63,679 nucleotides of DNA from DATCDE01 sp038252405 (GTDB taxonomy: Bacteria > Actinomycetota > Actinomycetes > Prado026): contig JBBSAJ010000013.1 of assembly GCA_038252405.1 (NCBI GenBank), forward strand, positions 1 to 63,679, in the 5' to 3' direction. Of the stretch, positions 24,492 through 35,674 are shown piece after piece; the first letter of the stretch is position 1, and each line of letters opens with the position of its first letter. A program made the translations under genes and the position numbers. Below the pieces are notes generated by a model that worked only from the letters and a program-made list of their open reading frames with translations, was not told the origin of the DNA and made no database searches.

Positions 24492-24629
24492 TCAGGCGGA
24501 CAGACTCGCTCGGCCCTTGCGCCGACGACCGGCCAGGATCGAGCGACCCGCGCGGGTCCGCATGCGGAGCCGGAAACCGTGCGTCTTGGCCCGGCGCCGG
24601 TTGTTCGGCTGGAAGGTGCGCTTGCTCAC
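24492..24629 (-). CDS. rpmH: 50S ribosomal protein L34
   Basis: A 45-residue, highly basic large-subunit protein: it begins SKRTFQPNNRRRAKTHGFRL and continues with RTRAGRSILAGRRRKGR. GTG 24629 has a GGAG upstream and gives the normal length. It is the first gene of the minus-strand rpmH-rnpA-yidD-yidC-khpB-rsmG-parA-parB series and is driven by the promoter at 24791-24819. Confidence 0.97.
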   Translation of the reverse strand: MSKRTFQPNNRRRAKTHGFRLRMRTRAGRSILAGRRRKGRASLSA

Positions 24630-24790
24630 GGGGATGCTCCGGGGGATCGATTGCGGCGCCGGTCGCCGCGGAACGGCAGGGCCCGAGGGAGGAGTCGGCT
24701 GCCACCGGACGTCCACGCACCGGCCCGGAAACGAGCGGACCGGAGCGTCGTGGACACACGACAACAGCCACCGACAACCTCGGCCTCCCT

Positions 24791-24819
24791 ACGGTACGGG
24801 CGACCGACGGACCGGTCAA
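24791..24819 (-). promoter_or_regulatory. Housekeeping promoter of rpmH
   Basis: On the minus strand TTGACC (24819-24814) and TACCGT (24796-24791) are separated by 17 bases. This is a near-consensus sigma-70-type promoter directed towards rpmH, leaving a leader of about 155 nt. The rest of the 516-bp rpmH-dnaA gap holds the divergent dnaA promoter and DnaA boxes. Confidence 0.65.
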
Positions 24820-24961
24820 ACCAGCCCCCCCGGGGGCCGACGGGGGGCCAACCGGCCATTCTGGCGCACCCGGACGCGGTGTAGCGTTCGACACGCCCAC
24901 CCGACGGACCAGGGCGGGGCCAGAGGCTGTGCCAGACCTCCGGTCCGCGGCTCCCGGCGGA

Positions 24962-25086
24962 TGTGGACAACCGCTTGAACGGCGGGTCCCGGCGCTTGTA
25001 GCCTCGCCCGCCGAACCACCCGGTGCACCCACCGACCGGCAACGGTGCGGATGTCGTACACATCCTGTGGACAGGCCTGTGGACGG
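24962..25086 (+). promoter_or_regulatory. dnaA promoter region with DnaA boxes
   Basis: TTGAAC (24975-24980), 18 bases, TAGCCT (24999-25004) form a good housekeeping promoter with a leader of about 135 nt to the dnaA GTG. A perfect DnaA box on the minus strand (TGTGGACAA, 24962-24970) abuts the -35 element. TGTGGACAG (25066-25074) and TGTGGACGG (25078-25086) lie in the leader, 12 bp apart and in the same orientation. DnaA autoregulation is the expected meaning. Confidence 0.65.
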
Positions 25087-25145
25087 CACTGGCGGGGCTG
25101 GCCATCCGGGACAGGGACGACGCTCGAGCAAGGGAGAACCAGCCG

Positions 25146-26729
25146 GTGGCCGAGCCGACCGTCCCGGACCAGCGCACCCTCCCGCCGGGAGCCGACGCGA
25201 CGGACCTCCCGCAGGTCTGGTCCCGCACCCTGGCCTCCCTCGGTGACTCGCTGTCCCCGCAGCACCGGGCCTTCCTGCGGCTGACCCGGCCGATGGCGAT
25301 CGTGGGCGACACCGTGCTGATCGCCGCCCCCAACGACTTCGCCCGCGACGTGATCGAGAACCGGCTGCGGACCGTCCTCACCGAGGCGCTGTCCGGACAG
25401 CTGCGGCACGAGGTCCAGCTCGCGGTCACGGTGGACCCGACCGCCTCCGGCGACAGCACGCCGCTGGAGGAGCTCACCGACGAGGTGGCCGACGGCACCT
25501 TCGCCGCCGACCTGGACGCCGCCGGGCACGCCGGTGCCGACCTGTCCGGTCCGGGTCCGTCCACCACGGGGGCCAGCGAGCCGGGCTGGTCCGCCGCCGG
25601 AGTGTCCACCCCCCTGCAGCCGGCTGCCGACCCCTTCGAACCCACGCCGTCCCGACCCGGCTCCGGTCAGCCGCCCGGACGCCGGGACACCGAACCCAGC
25701 CGGCTCAACCCCAAGTACACCTTCGACACCTTCGTGATCGGCTCGAGCAACCGGTTCGCGCACGCAGCCGCGGTCGCCGTGGCGGAGGCGCCGGCCAAGG
25801 CGTACAACCCGCTGTTCGTCTACGGCGAGTCCGGGCTGGGCAAGACCCACCTGCTGCACGCCATCGGCCATTACGCGCGCAACCTCTACAACGGCGCCCG
25901 GGTCCGGTACGTGAGCTCGGAGGAGTTCACCAACGAGTTCATCAACAGCATCCGCGACGACAAGGCCGCCACCTTCCAGCGCCGCTACCGCGAGGTCGAC
26001 ATCCTGCTCGTCGACGACATCCAGTTCCTGCAGGGCAAGGTGCAGACGCAGGAGGAGTTCTTCCACACCTTCAACACGCTGCACAACGCCAACAAGCAGA
26101 TCGTGGTCAGCTCGGACAAGCCGCCGAAGGCGCTCGACCAGTTCGAGGACCGGATGGTTTCCCGCTTCGAGTGGGGCCTGATCACCGACATCCAGCCGCC
26201 GGACCTGGAGACCCGGATTGCGATCCTGCGGAAGAAGGCCGCCCAGGAGCGGCTGTCGGCCCCGCCCGAGGTGCTCGAGTACATCGGCAGCAAGATCTCC
26301 AGCAACATCCGCGAACTCGAGGGCGCGCTGATCCGGGTCACCGCGTTCGCCAGCCTCAACCGTCAGCCGGTCGATCTCGCGCTGGCCGAGGTGGTGCTCA
26401 AGGACCTGATCACCGACTCCGGCGCCCCGGAGATCACCTCGGCGACGATCATGGCGCAGACCGCGGCCTACTTCGGCCTGTCGATGGAGGACCTGTGCGG
26501 CTCGTCCCGCTCCCGGGTGCTCGTCAACGCCCGCCAGATCGCCATGTACCTGTGTCGTGAGCTCACCGACCTGTCGCTCCCCAAGATCGGTCAGCAGTTC
26601 GGCGGCCGCGACCACACCACGGTCATGCACGCCGACCGCAAGATCCGCCAGCTGATGGCCGAGCGGCGCAGCGTGTACAACCAGGTCACCGAGCTGACCA
26701 ACCGGATCAAGTCGCAGACCCGCGCCTAG
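25146..26729 (+). CDS. dnaA: Chromosomal replication initiator protein DnaA
   Basis: A 527-residue initiator ATPase that binds DnaA boxes and melts oriC. Domain I covers residues 1-105 (VWSRTLASLGDSLSPQHRAF). A Pro/Gly/Ser-rich linker runs to about 190. The AAA+ domain begins NPKYTFDTFVIGSSNRFAHA and has Walker A GESGLGKTHLLHA near residue 227 and Walker B DILLVDDIQFLQGK. Domain IV ends with the DnaA signature GGRDHTTVMHADRKI. GTG 25146 follows AGGGAGA; upstream in-frame codons cross the promoter and boxes. Confidence 0.98.
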   Translation: MAEPTVPDQRTLPPGADATDLPQVWSRTLASLGDSLSPQHRAFLRLTRPMAIVGDTVLIAAPNDFARDVIENRLRTVLTEALSGQLRHEVQLAVTVDPTASGDSTPLEELTDEVADGTFAADLDAAGHAGADLSGPGPSTTGASEPGWSAAGVSTPLQPAADPFEPTPSRPGSGQPPGRRDTEPSRLNPKYTFDTFVIGSSNRFAHAAAVAVAEAPAKAYNPLFVYGESGLGKTHLLHAIGHYARNLYNGARVRYVSSEEFTNEFINSIRDDKAATFQRRYREVDILLVDDIQFLQGKVQTQEEFFHTFNTLHNANKQIVVSSDKPPKALDQFEDRMVSRFEWGLITDIQPPDLETRIAILRKKAAQERLSAPPEVLEYIGSKISSNIRELEGALIRVTAFASLNRQPVDLALAEVVLKDLITDSGAPEITSATIMAQTAAYFGLSMEDLCGSSRSRVLVNARQIAMYLCRELTDLSLPKIGQQFGGRDHTTVMHADRKIRQLMAERRSVYNQVTELTNRIKSQTRA

Positions 26730-27187
26730 ACCGCGCCCAGACCATCCCTGGGCAGTGCCCGCCGGAGCAGCCCGCTGGCGGCCACCCGACCACGGGCTGT
26801 CACCTGCCCCGCCGGGTGCGCGCGGCCTCGTCACCGTGCGTACACACCCTGGGGACAACCTTGTGGATCCCGTCGGGTGGTTCGCTGACATCCGGTGGAC
26901 GGGCTGGGGATCGGCGTCCACCATCCCCACCAGCCTCGGTCGCGTCCCCACGCCGTCCACACCTGTCGGGGACGCCGTCTAGGGTCTGGCCTGCGGCGAT
27001 GGCCGTTGTCCACACTGTCCACCGGCCCTATGAAGACGAAGAACTCACTCACCAGGAAACGATGAGCAGCCCAAGGTGTGCACGCTGGCCTGCTGGGGAC
27101 AGCGCCACCCCGTAGGGTGGCGGCAGCCAGCGAGAGCCACTCGCGGGATCTGACAGCGACGTAGAAGCGACGTAGAGGAGTAGGGCC
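26730..27187. other. Origin of replication oriC (dnaA-dnaN intergenic region)
   Basis: A 458-bp gene-free stretch between dnaA and dnaN. One exact box TTGTCCACA lies at 27006-27014. One-mismatch or weaker relatives include TGGGGACAA (26850-26858), TGTGGATCC (26862-26870), CCGTCCACA (26953-26961) and CTGTCCACC (27015-27023). Many degenerate boxes in both orientations are typical of high-GC actinobacterial origins. TTGTCC (27006) and TATGAA (27029) are 17 bases apart and could serve as a dnaN promoter overlapping a DnaA box. No strongly AT-rich unwinding element stands out apart from about 27029-27062. Confidence 0.88.
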
Positions 27188-28321
27188 GTGCGGTTCCGGG
27201 TCGAACGCGACGTCCTGGCCGAGGCCGTGGGCTGGACCGCACGGAGTCTGCCGGTCCGCCCGCCCGTGCCCGTGCTCGCCGGACTGCTGGTCGAGGCCGA
27301 CGAGCGGGGGCTGACCCTGTCCGGGTTCGACTACGAGGTGTCCACCCGGGTGACGGTCGCCGCCGACGTGACCGAGCCCGGGCGGGCCCTGGTGTCCGGC
27401 CGGCTGCTCAACGACATCGCCCGCAGCCTGCCGGCCAAGCCGGTGGAGGTCGACACCGACGGGGCCCGGGTCCTGCTGCGCTGTGGCAGCGCCCGGTTCG
27501 CCCTGCTCACCCTGCCGGTCGACGACTACCCCACCCTGCCGCAGATGCCCATCGTCACCGGCACCATCGCCAGCGGGGCGTTCGCCGACGCCGTCGGCCA
27601 GGTCGCGGTGGCCGCCGGTCGTGACGACACGCTGCCCGTCCTCACCGGCGTCCGGGTCGAGATCGACGGTGACACCATGACCCTGGCCGCCACCGACCGC
27701 TACCGGCTGGCCGTGCGCGAGCTGGCCTGGAGCGCGGAACAGCCCGGCCTGGAGGCGGTGGCCCTGGTCCCGGCCAAGACCCTCGCGGACACGGCGAAGG
27801 CGCTCGTCGGCAGCGAGACCGTCGCGGTCGCGCTGGCGGCGGGCAGCTCGGGCGAGGGTCTGATCGGGTTCGACGGCGGCGGCCGCCGGACCACGACCCG
27901 GCTGCTCGAGGGGGAGTTCCCCAAGTACCGGGCGCTGCTGCCGTCGGAATCCGCGGGCCTGGCCGTGATCGACACCCCGACGCTGGTCGAGGCGGTCAAG
28001 CGGGTGTCCCTGGTGGCCGAGCGGAACACGCCGGTGCGGCTGACGTTCAGTGCGGGCGAGCTGCAGCTGGATGCCGGCACCGGGGACGAGGCGCAGGCCT
28101 CCGAGCTGCTGTCCGCGAACTTCGACGGCGAGCCGCTCACCATCGCGTTCAACCCGCACTTCCTGCTCGACGGCCTGGCCGCGGTGGAGTCCCCGTACGT
28201 CCAGATGGCGTTCACCACGCCGACCAAGCCGGCGGTGCTGACCGGCTCGACCAGCGACGTGCCCGCCCCGGCGTCGACCGCCTTCCGCTACCTGCTGATG
28301 CCGGTGCGGCTGTCCGGCTGA
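27188..28321 (+). CDS. dnaN: DNA polymerase III beta subunit (sliding clamp)
   Basis: A 377-residue ring-forming clamp that tethers polymerase III to DNA. All three beta-clamp domains are present: RFRVERDVLAEAVGWTARSL at the start, VAAGRDDTLPVLTGVRVEID in domain 2 and the C-terminal FRYLLMPVRLSG. GTG 27188 follows GAGGAGTAGGG. There is no intein. It follows oriC directly and precedes recF by 9 bp. Confidence 0.98.
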   Translation: MRFRVERDVLAEAVGWTARSLPVRPPVPVLAGLLVEADERGLTLSGFDYEVSTRVTVAADVTEPGRALVSGRLLNDIARSLPAKPVEVDTDGARVLLRCGSARFALLTLPVDDYPTLPQMPIVTGTIASGAFADAVGQVAVAAGRDDTLPVLTGVRVEIDGDTMTLAATDRYRLAVRELAWSAEQPGLEAVALVPAKTLADTAKALVGSETVAVALAAGSSGEGLIGFDGGGRRTTTRLLEGEFPKYRALLPSESAGLAVIDTPTLVEAVKRVSLVAERNTPVRLTFSAGELQLDAGTGDEAQASELLSANFDGEPLTIAFNPHFLLDGLAAVESPYVQMAFTTPTKPAVLTGSTSDVPAPASTAFRYLLMPVRLSG

Positions 28322-28330
28322 GCGGTCGGC

Positions 28331-29479
28331 GTGTACGTCGAGCACCTGTCGCTCGCCGACTTCCGGTCCTACCTGTCGCTCGAGCTTCCGCTGGTCGCCG
28401 GGGTCACCGCGCTGGTGGGGCCGAACGGGCAGGGCAAGACCAACCTGGTCGAGGCGATCGGCTACGTCGCCACCCTGGGCAGCCACCGGGTGTCCACCGA
28501 CGCTCCGCTGGTGCGGCACGGCGCCGAGCGAGCGGTCATCAGGGCCTCGGTGCGCCGCGACGACCGGTCCACGCTGGTCGAGCTGGAGATCAACCCCGGC
28601 CGGGCCAACCGGGCCCGGCTGAACCGGGCTCCCGTCCCCCGCCCGCGGGAGGTGCTGGGGGTGCTGCGCACGGTGGCGTTCGCCCCGGAGGACCTCGCGC
28701 TGGTCAAGGGCGACCCGGCCGAGCGGCGCCGCTTCCTGGACGAGCTGTTGGTGGCCCGGCAGCCCCGGTTCGCCGCCGTGCGGTCCGACGTCGACCGAAT
28801 CCTCAAGCAGCGCAACGCCTTGCTCAAGTCAGCCGGCCCGGCGATGCGCCGCCGCGGCGGTGACCCAGGGGGCTCGGCGCTGGACCTGTCGACGCTGGAC
28901 GTCTGGGACGCCCACCTGGCCCGGGTCGGTGCGGAGCTGGTGGGCGCCCGGCTCGACCTCGTCGAGGCCCTCGGACCGTTGGTGGACACCGCGTACGCCG
29001 CGGTGTCCGGCGGACCGAGCGGGGCGGTCGTCGGGTACGCCAGCAGCCTGGGCCCGGACGCCGAGCCGGCCCGCAGCCGCGAGCAGCTGGCCGCGCAGCT
29101 GCTCGCGGCGCTCACCGAGTCCCGGCGGGCCGAGCTGGAACGGGGGGTCACCCTGGTCGGTCCGCACCGCGACGACCTGGTGCTGCGGCTCGGGCCGCTG
29201 CCGGCCAAGGGCTACGCCTCGCACGGGGAGTCGTGGTCCTACGCGCTGGCCCTGCGGCTGGCCTCCTACGAGCTGCTGCGGGCCGACGGCGGCGAGCCGG
29301 TGCTGATCCTGGACGACGTCTTCGCCGAGCTCGACGCCGGCCGTCGGGACCGGCTGGCCGAGCTGGTCGCCCCGGCCGAGCAGGTGCTGGTGACCGCGGC
29401 GGTGGCGCAGGATGTCCCTACCGGTCTCGACGGTGACCGGGTGGAGGTCCGTGGCGGGGAGGTGCTTCGTGCCGGCTGA
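28331..29479 (+). CDS. recF: DNA replication and repair protein RecF
   Basis: A 382-residue SMC-like ATPase that loads RecA at gaps. It starts YVEHLSLADFRSYLSLELPL. It has Walker A GPNGQGKTNLVEAI, the signature SHGESWSYALALRLA and Walker B PVLILDDVFAELD. GTG start, 9 bp after dnaN. Its 3' end overlaps the DUF721 gene by 11 bp. Confidence 0.97.
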   Translation: MYVEHLSLADFRSYLSLELPLVAGVTALVGPNGQGKTNLVEAIGYVATLGSHRVSTDAPLVRHGAERAVIRASVRRDDRSTLVELEINPGRANRARLNRAPVPRPREVLGVLRTVAFAPEDLALVKGDPAERRRFLDELLVARQPRFAAVRSDVDRILKQRNALLKSAGPAMRRRGGDPGGSALDLSTLDVWDAHLARVGAELVGARLDLVEALGPLVDTAYAAVSGGPSGAVVGYASSLGPDAEPARSREQLAAQLLAALTESRRAELERGVTLVGPHRDDLVLRLGPLPAKGYASHGESWSYALALRLASYELLRADGGEPVLILDDVFAELDAGRRDRLAELVAPAEQVLVTAAVAQDVPTGLDGDRVEVRGGEVLRAG

Positions 29480-30014
29480 CCAGGACGCCGGCCGGCCCGG
29501 CGACGACGCCCAGGGCTCCGGTGTCGACCCGGGGCGCGCGCTGCTCGACCAGCTGCGCGCCGACGCCCGGCGGCGCGGTCCCGGTCGCCGGCGTACCCGG
29601 CGCCCGGCGCCGGGTTCGGCCGGTCAGCCTTCGCAGGCCAGCGGTGCGCACCCCGACGACCGCGACCCGCAGCTGCTCGGCGCCAGCATGGACCGGCTGA
29701 CCGCGGAGCGCGGCTGGGAGTCCGGGCTCGCGACGGGTGGGGTGATCGGTCGCTGGGAGCAGGTGGTCGGGTCGGACCTGGCCGCGCACTGCGTCCCGGA
29801 GACCCACGAGGACGGCGTGCTGACGGTGCGCGCTGACTCCACCGCGTGGGCCACCCAGGTCCGGCTGTTGGCCGCCGACCTGGTCCGCCGGTTGAACCAG
29901 GAGTTCGGCGAGGGCACCGTGGCCCGGGTCGTCGTCCGCGGCCCCGGCCGGCCCAGCTGGCGCAAGGGGCCGCTGCACGTGTCCGGTCGCGGGCCACGCG
30001 ACACCTACGGCTGA
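29469..30014 (+). CDS. DUF721 (DciA-like) protein
   Basis: A 181-residue protein of the DUF721 family, the actinobacterial Rv0004 position between recF and gyrB. The N-terminal 65 residues are charged and disordered (RRRGPGRRRTRRPAPG). The conserved domain follows (GVIGRWEQVVGSDLAAHCVP, then LTVRADSTAWATQVRLLAAD). Related DciA proteins load the replicative helicase, and the short DUF721 proteins of actinobacteria are thought to act similarly. GTG 29469 is positioned by GGGGAGG. Confidence 0.88.
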   Translation: MPADQDAGRPGDDAQGSGVDPGRALLDQLRADARRRGPGRRRTRRPAPGSAGQPSQASGAHPDDRDPQLLGASMDRLTAERGWESGLATGGVIGRWEQVVGSDLAAHCVPETHEDGVLTVRADSTAWATQVRLLAADLVRRLNQEFGEGTVARVVVRGPGRPSWRKGPLHVSGRGPRDTYG

Positions 30015-30016
30015 AC

Positions 30017-30041
30017 TCGGCCGCGCCGCCTTCGCGGCCGA
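30017..30041 (+). terminator. Stem-loop terminator after the dnaN-recF-DUF721 operon
   Basis: TCGGCCGCG at 30017-30025 pairs perfectly with CGCGGCCGA at 30033-30041 across a 7-nt loop, starting 2 nt after the DUF721 stop. No T-run follows, as is usual in actinobacteria. The rest of the 267-bp gap before gyrB contains a possible TAGACT -10 box (30160-30165) but no clear -35. Confidence 0.6.
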
Positions 30042-30281
30042 TCCGGACGCTCAGGGACGTCGTGACCCTCGGCGCGTGGGGGGACACTGGGGCGCACCCC
30101 CAGCGCGGCACGCCGTCCCCAGCGGCCCTCGCGGGGCACCGGACCTCGGCGTCAACGACTAGACTGTCGGGTAGATCAGGAACGCTGAGCCCACCCGGCC
30201 GGGTCCGTGTCCGGGCGGCGCCCTCGTTCCCCTGCCTGCGTGGCACGTCGTCGCGCACCGAACCGACAGGAGCACTGCCCC

Positions 30282-32243
30282 GTGTCGTATGACGCTGCGT
30301 CGATCACCGTCCTCGAAGGTCTCGACGCCGTCCGCAAGCGGCCGGGCATGTACATCGGCTCGACCGGCGAGCGCGGCCTGCACCACCTGGTCTACGAGGT
30401 GGTCGACAACTCCGTCGACGAGGCGCTGGCCGGGTACTGCGACACCATCGACGTCACCCTGCTGGCCGACGGCGGCGTCCGGGTGGTCGACAACGGCCGG
30501 GGCATCCCGGTGGCCGAGCACCCGGTCGAGAAGCGCCCCACCGTCGAGATCGTGCTGACCGTGCTGCACGCGGGCGGCAAGTTCGGCGGCGAGGGCTACG
30601 CGGTCTCCGGGGGCCTGCACGGGGTCGGTGTCTCGGTCGTCAACGCGCTGTCCACCCGCCTCGACGTCGACATCGAGCGGGACGGCGGCCGTTGGACCCA
30701 GTCCTACCTGCACGCCGTGCCGACCACGCCACCGGTGCGCGAGGGCGACAGCGACGCGACCGGCACGACCGTGACGTTCTGGGCCGACCCGACCATCTTC
30801 GAGACCACCGACTACGACTTCGAGACCTTGGCCCGGCGCTTGCAGGAGATGGGGTTCCTCAACAAGGGCCTGACCATCACGCTCACCGACGAGCGGCCCG
30901 GGCACGAGGACACCGGCGAGCAGGCCCTCCAGGACGTCCGCCGCGTGGTCTACCACTACGACGGCGGCATCAGTGACTTCGTGCGCCACCTCAACGCGAA
31001 GAAGGGCGAGTCGCACAAGACCGTCATCGACTTCAGCTCCGAGGACACCACGGCCGGCCTCTCCCTCGAGGTCGCCATGCAGTGGAACGCCGGGTTCTCC
31101 GAGTCGGTGTACACCTTCGCCAACACGATCGCGACCATCGAGGGCGGCACCCACGAGGAGGGGTTCCGGGCGGCGCTGACCACGCTGGTCAACAAGTTCG
31201 CCCGTGAGTGGGGCGTGCTGAAGGAGAAGGAGACCAACCTCTCCGGCGAGGACGTCCGGGAGGGCCTGACCGCGATCGTCTCGATCAAGCTGCGCGAGCC
31301 GCAGTTCGAGGGGCAGACGAAGACCAAGCTGGGCAACACCGAGGCGAAGAGCTTCGTGCAGCGGGTGGTCAACGACCAGCTCGGCAGCTGGTTCGAGCAG
31401 AACCCGGCCGAGGGCAAGGAGATCGCCCGCAAGGCGGTCTCCGCGGCGTCCGCCCGGATGGCCGCGCGCAAGGCCCGTGACCTGGCGCGCGGCCGCAAGG
31501 GGCTGCTCGAGTCCGGGGGCCTGCCCGGCAAGCTCTCCGACTGCCAGTCGACCAACCCCGAGGAGTGCGAGCTCTACATCGTCGAGGGTGACTCCGCCGG
31601 CGGCTCGGCCAAGGGCGGCCGCGACTCGCGGTTCCAGGCCATCTTGCCGATCCGCGGGAAGATCCTGAACGTCGAGAAGGCCCGCATCGACAAGGTGCTG
31701 CAGAACAACGAGGTGCAGGCGCTGATCACCGCGCTCGGCACCGGGGTGCACGACGACTTCGACATCGCCAAGCTGCGCTATCACAAGATCGTTCTGATGG
31801 CCGACGCCGACGTCGACGGCCAGCACATCCGGACCCTGCTGCTCACCCTGCTGTTCCGGTTCATGCGTCCGCTCGTCGAGGCCGGGCACGTGTACCTGGC
31901 CCAGCCGCCGCTGTACAAGCTCAAGTGGCCGGGCGGCAAGTCCACGGTGCAGTACGCCTACTCCGACCGTGAGCGCGACGGTCTGCTGCAGGTCGGAGCG
32001 GAGGCCGGCCGCAAACTGCCCAAGGAGGACGGCATCCAGCGGTTCAAGGGCCTCGGCGAGATGCCGGCCAACGAGCTGTGGGAGACCACCATGGACCCCG
32101 ACCGCCGGGTGCTGCTCCAGGTGACCCTGGACGACGCCGCGCAGGCCGACGAGCTGTTCAGCGTGCTCATGGGCGAGGACGTGGAGGCCCGCCGGCACTT
32201 CATCCAGCGCAACGCCAAGGACGTCCGCTTCCTCGACATCTGA
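30282..32243 (+). CDS. gyrB: DNA gyrase subunit B
   Basis: A 653-residue ATPase subunit of gyrase. GHKL motifs are EVVDNSVDEALAG, VDNGRGIPV and GGLHGVGVSVVNALS. The TOPRIM domain has the Glu in IVEGDSAGGSAKGG and the acidic pair in MADADVDGQHIRTL. The C-terminal QRFKGLGEM is present. GTG 30282 follows ACAGGAG, giving SYDAASITVLEGLDAVRKRP. It forms an operon with gyrA 46 bp downstream. Confidence 0.98.
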   Translation: MSYDAASITVLEGLDAVRKRPGMYIGSTGERGLHHLVYEVVDNSVDEALAGYCDTIDVTLLADGGVRVVDNGRGIPVAEHPVEKRPTVEIVLTVLHAGGKFGGEGYAVSGGLHGVGVSVVNALSTRLDVDIERDGGRWTQSYLHAVPTTPPVREGDSDATGTTVTFWADPTIFETTDYDFETLARRLQEMGFLNKGLTITLTDERPGHEDTGEQALQDVRRVVYHYDGGISDFVRHLNAKKGESHKTVIDFSSEDTTAGLSLEVAMQWNAGFSESVYTFANTIATIEGGTHEEGFRAALTTLVNKFAREWGVLKEKETNLSGEDVREGLTAIVSIKLREPQFEGQTKTKLGNTEAKSFVQRVVNDQLGSWFEQNPAEGKEIARKAVSAASARMAARKARDLARGRKGLLESGGLPGKLSDCQSTNPEECELYIVEGDSAGGSAKGGRDSRFQAILPIRGKILNVEKARIDKVLQNNEVQALITALGTGVHDDFDIAKLRYHKIVLMADADVDGQHIRTLLLTLLFRFMRPLVEAGHVYLAQPPLYKLKWPGGKSTVQYAYSDRERDGLLQVGAEAGRKLPKEDGIQRFKGLGEMPANELWETTMDPDRRVLLQVTLDDAAQADELFSVLMGEDVEARRHFIQRNAKDVRFLDI

Positions 32244-32289
32244 CCGGTACGCCGCACCGCACGCCGCACGACGGAAGGACCCGCACCCC

Positions 32290-34820
<2,531 letters not shown>

Positions 34821-34824
<4 letters not shown>

Positions 34825-35264
34825 CGGTAGGGCCCACCCAGGTCGACCAGGGGCAGGTGATCGAGGGCATGCGCCCCGGCGCCATCGCCGCGGTGCCGGC
34901 CGTGCGACGGGTCCGGGTCGCGGTGACCCGGGTCGACCCGTGGACCGTGATGAAGCTCGCGCTGGTGCTGTCCGTCGCCTTGGTGGTGGTCCTGGTGGTG
35001 GCGGTCAGCGTGCTGTGGTGGGTACTGAACTCGGCCGGGGTGTTCAGCTCGGTGTCCAACACCGTGACCGAGCTGACGGGGCAGACCAGCACGTTCCGGC
35101 TCACCGAGTTCCTCGGCTACGGCCGGGTGCTGCGGGTGGCACTGATCGTCTCGCTCATCGACGTCGTGCTGCTGACCGCGCTGGCCACCTTGACCGCGTT
35201 CTTGTTCAACCTCTCGGCCGGGATCGTCGGCGGCCTCGAGGTCACCCTCACCGAGGGGGGCTGA
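34821..35264 (+). CDS. DUF3566 membrane protein
   Basis: A 147-residue protein of the actinobacterial DUF3566 family, always found after gyrA. A short N-terminus precedes RRVRVAVTRVDPWTVMKLAL and two membrane helices (LVLSVALVVVLVVAVSVLWW and VALIVSLIDVVLLTALATLT). The loop between them contains FLGYGRVLRVA. GTGA overlap with gyrA. In mycobacteria the related CwsA region influences cell shape, but the function of this family is not settled. Confidence 0.9.
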
Positions 35265-35269
35265 ACGGT

Positions 35270-35299
35270 TTGGGAGCCGCTTCGGCGCTGCTGTAACCT
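35270..35299 (+). promoter_or_regulatory. Promoter of tRNA-Ile
   Basis: TTGGGA (35270-35275), 18 bases, TAACCT (35294-35299), ending 16 nt before the first base of the tRNA. The spacing and quality are those of a housekeeping promoter for a stable RNA. Confidence 0.6.
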
Positions 35300-35315
35300 G
35301 ACGCGGCACGAGTGC

Positions 35316-35389
35316 GGGCCTATAGCTCAGACGGTTAGAGCGCTTCCCTGATAAGGAAGAGGTCGGAGGTTCAAGTCCTCCTAGGCCCA
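35316..35389 (+). tRNA. tRNA-Ile (anticodon GAT)
   Basis: A 74-nt cloverleaf. The acceptor stem GGGCCTA pairs fully with TAGGCCC; the D arm has AGCTCAGACGGTTAGAGC; the anticodon stem CTTCC/GGAAG closes loop CTGATAA with anticodon GAT; the T arm has GGTTCAAGTCC. The discriminator is A and CCA is not encoded. Confidence 0.97.
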
Positions 35390-35439
35390 CGGTTTCCCTG
35401 CGGTTCGACGGTCGACCGCAACGGACGGGAGGTTCTGGC

Positions 35440-35568
35440 GTGAAGAAGGTGCTCGTCCTCGCGGCAGCTGCAGCAGCGGGCTTCGCCGTATGGCGGAAGA
35501 TCCAGAACGACAAGCTCGAGCAGGACCTGTGGACCGAGGCGACGAACGACGCGGCCGACCTGCGGTAG
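35440..35568 (+). CDS. DLW-39 family small protein
   Basis: A 42-residue protein: MKKVLVLAAAAAAGFAVWRK, then a hydrophilic end containing EQDLWTEATNDA with the DLW signature that names the family. The hydrophobic first half suggests a membrane-anchored peptide. GTG 35440 follows GGGAGG. It lies between tRNA-Ile and tRNA-Ala, its standard actinobacterial position. The function is unknown. Confidence 0.9.
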   Translation: MKKVLVLAAAAAAGFAVWRKIQNDKLEQDLWTEATNDAADLR

Positions 35569-35589
35569 GGCGCTTCGCACCCGTCGCTC

Positions 35590-35662
35590 GGGGGCGTAGC
35601 TCAACTGGCAGAGCACTGCCTTTGCAAGGCAGGGGTTAGGGGTTCGAGTCCCCTCGTCTCCA
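35590..35662 (+). tRNA. tRNA-Ala (anticodon TGC)
   Basis: A 73-nt cloverleaf. The acceptor stem GGGGGCG/CGTCTCC pairs with two G-U wobbles; the anticodon stem CTGCC/GGCAG closes loop TTTGCAA with anticodon TGC; the T arm contains GGTTCGAGTCC. The discriminator is A and CCA is not encoded. Confidence 0.96.
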
Positions 35663-35674
35663 CCGAACTGTCGG

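Noticed and set aside
24816..26960. Long open frame opposite dnaA
   Set aside because: Shadow of dnaA codon bias; the product has no recognisable motif and would span oriC.
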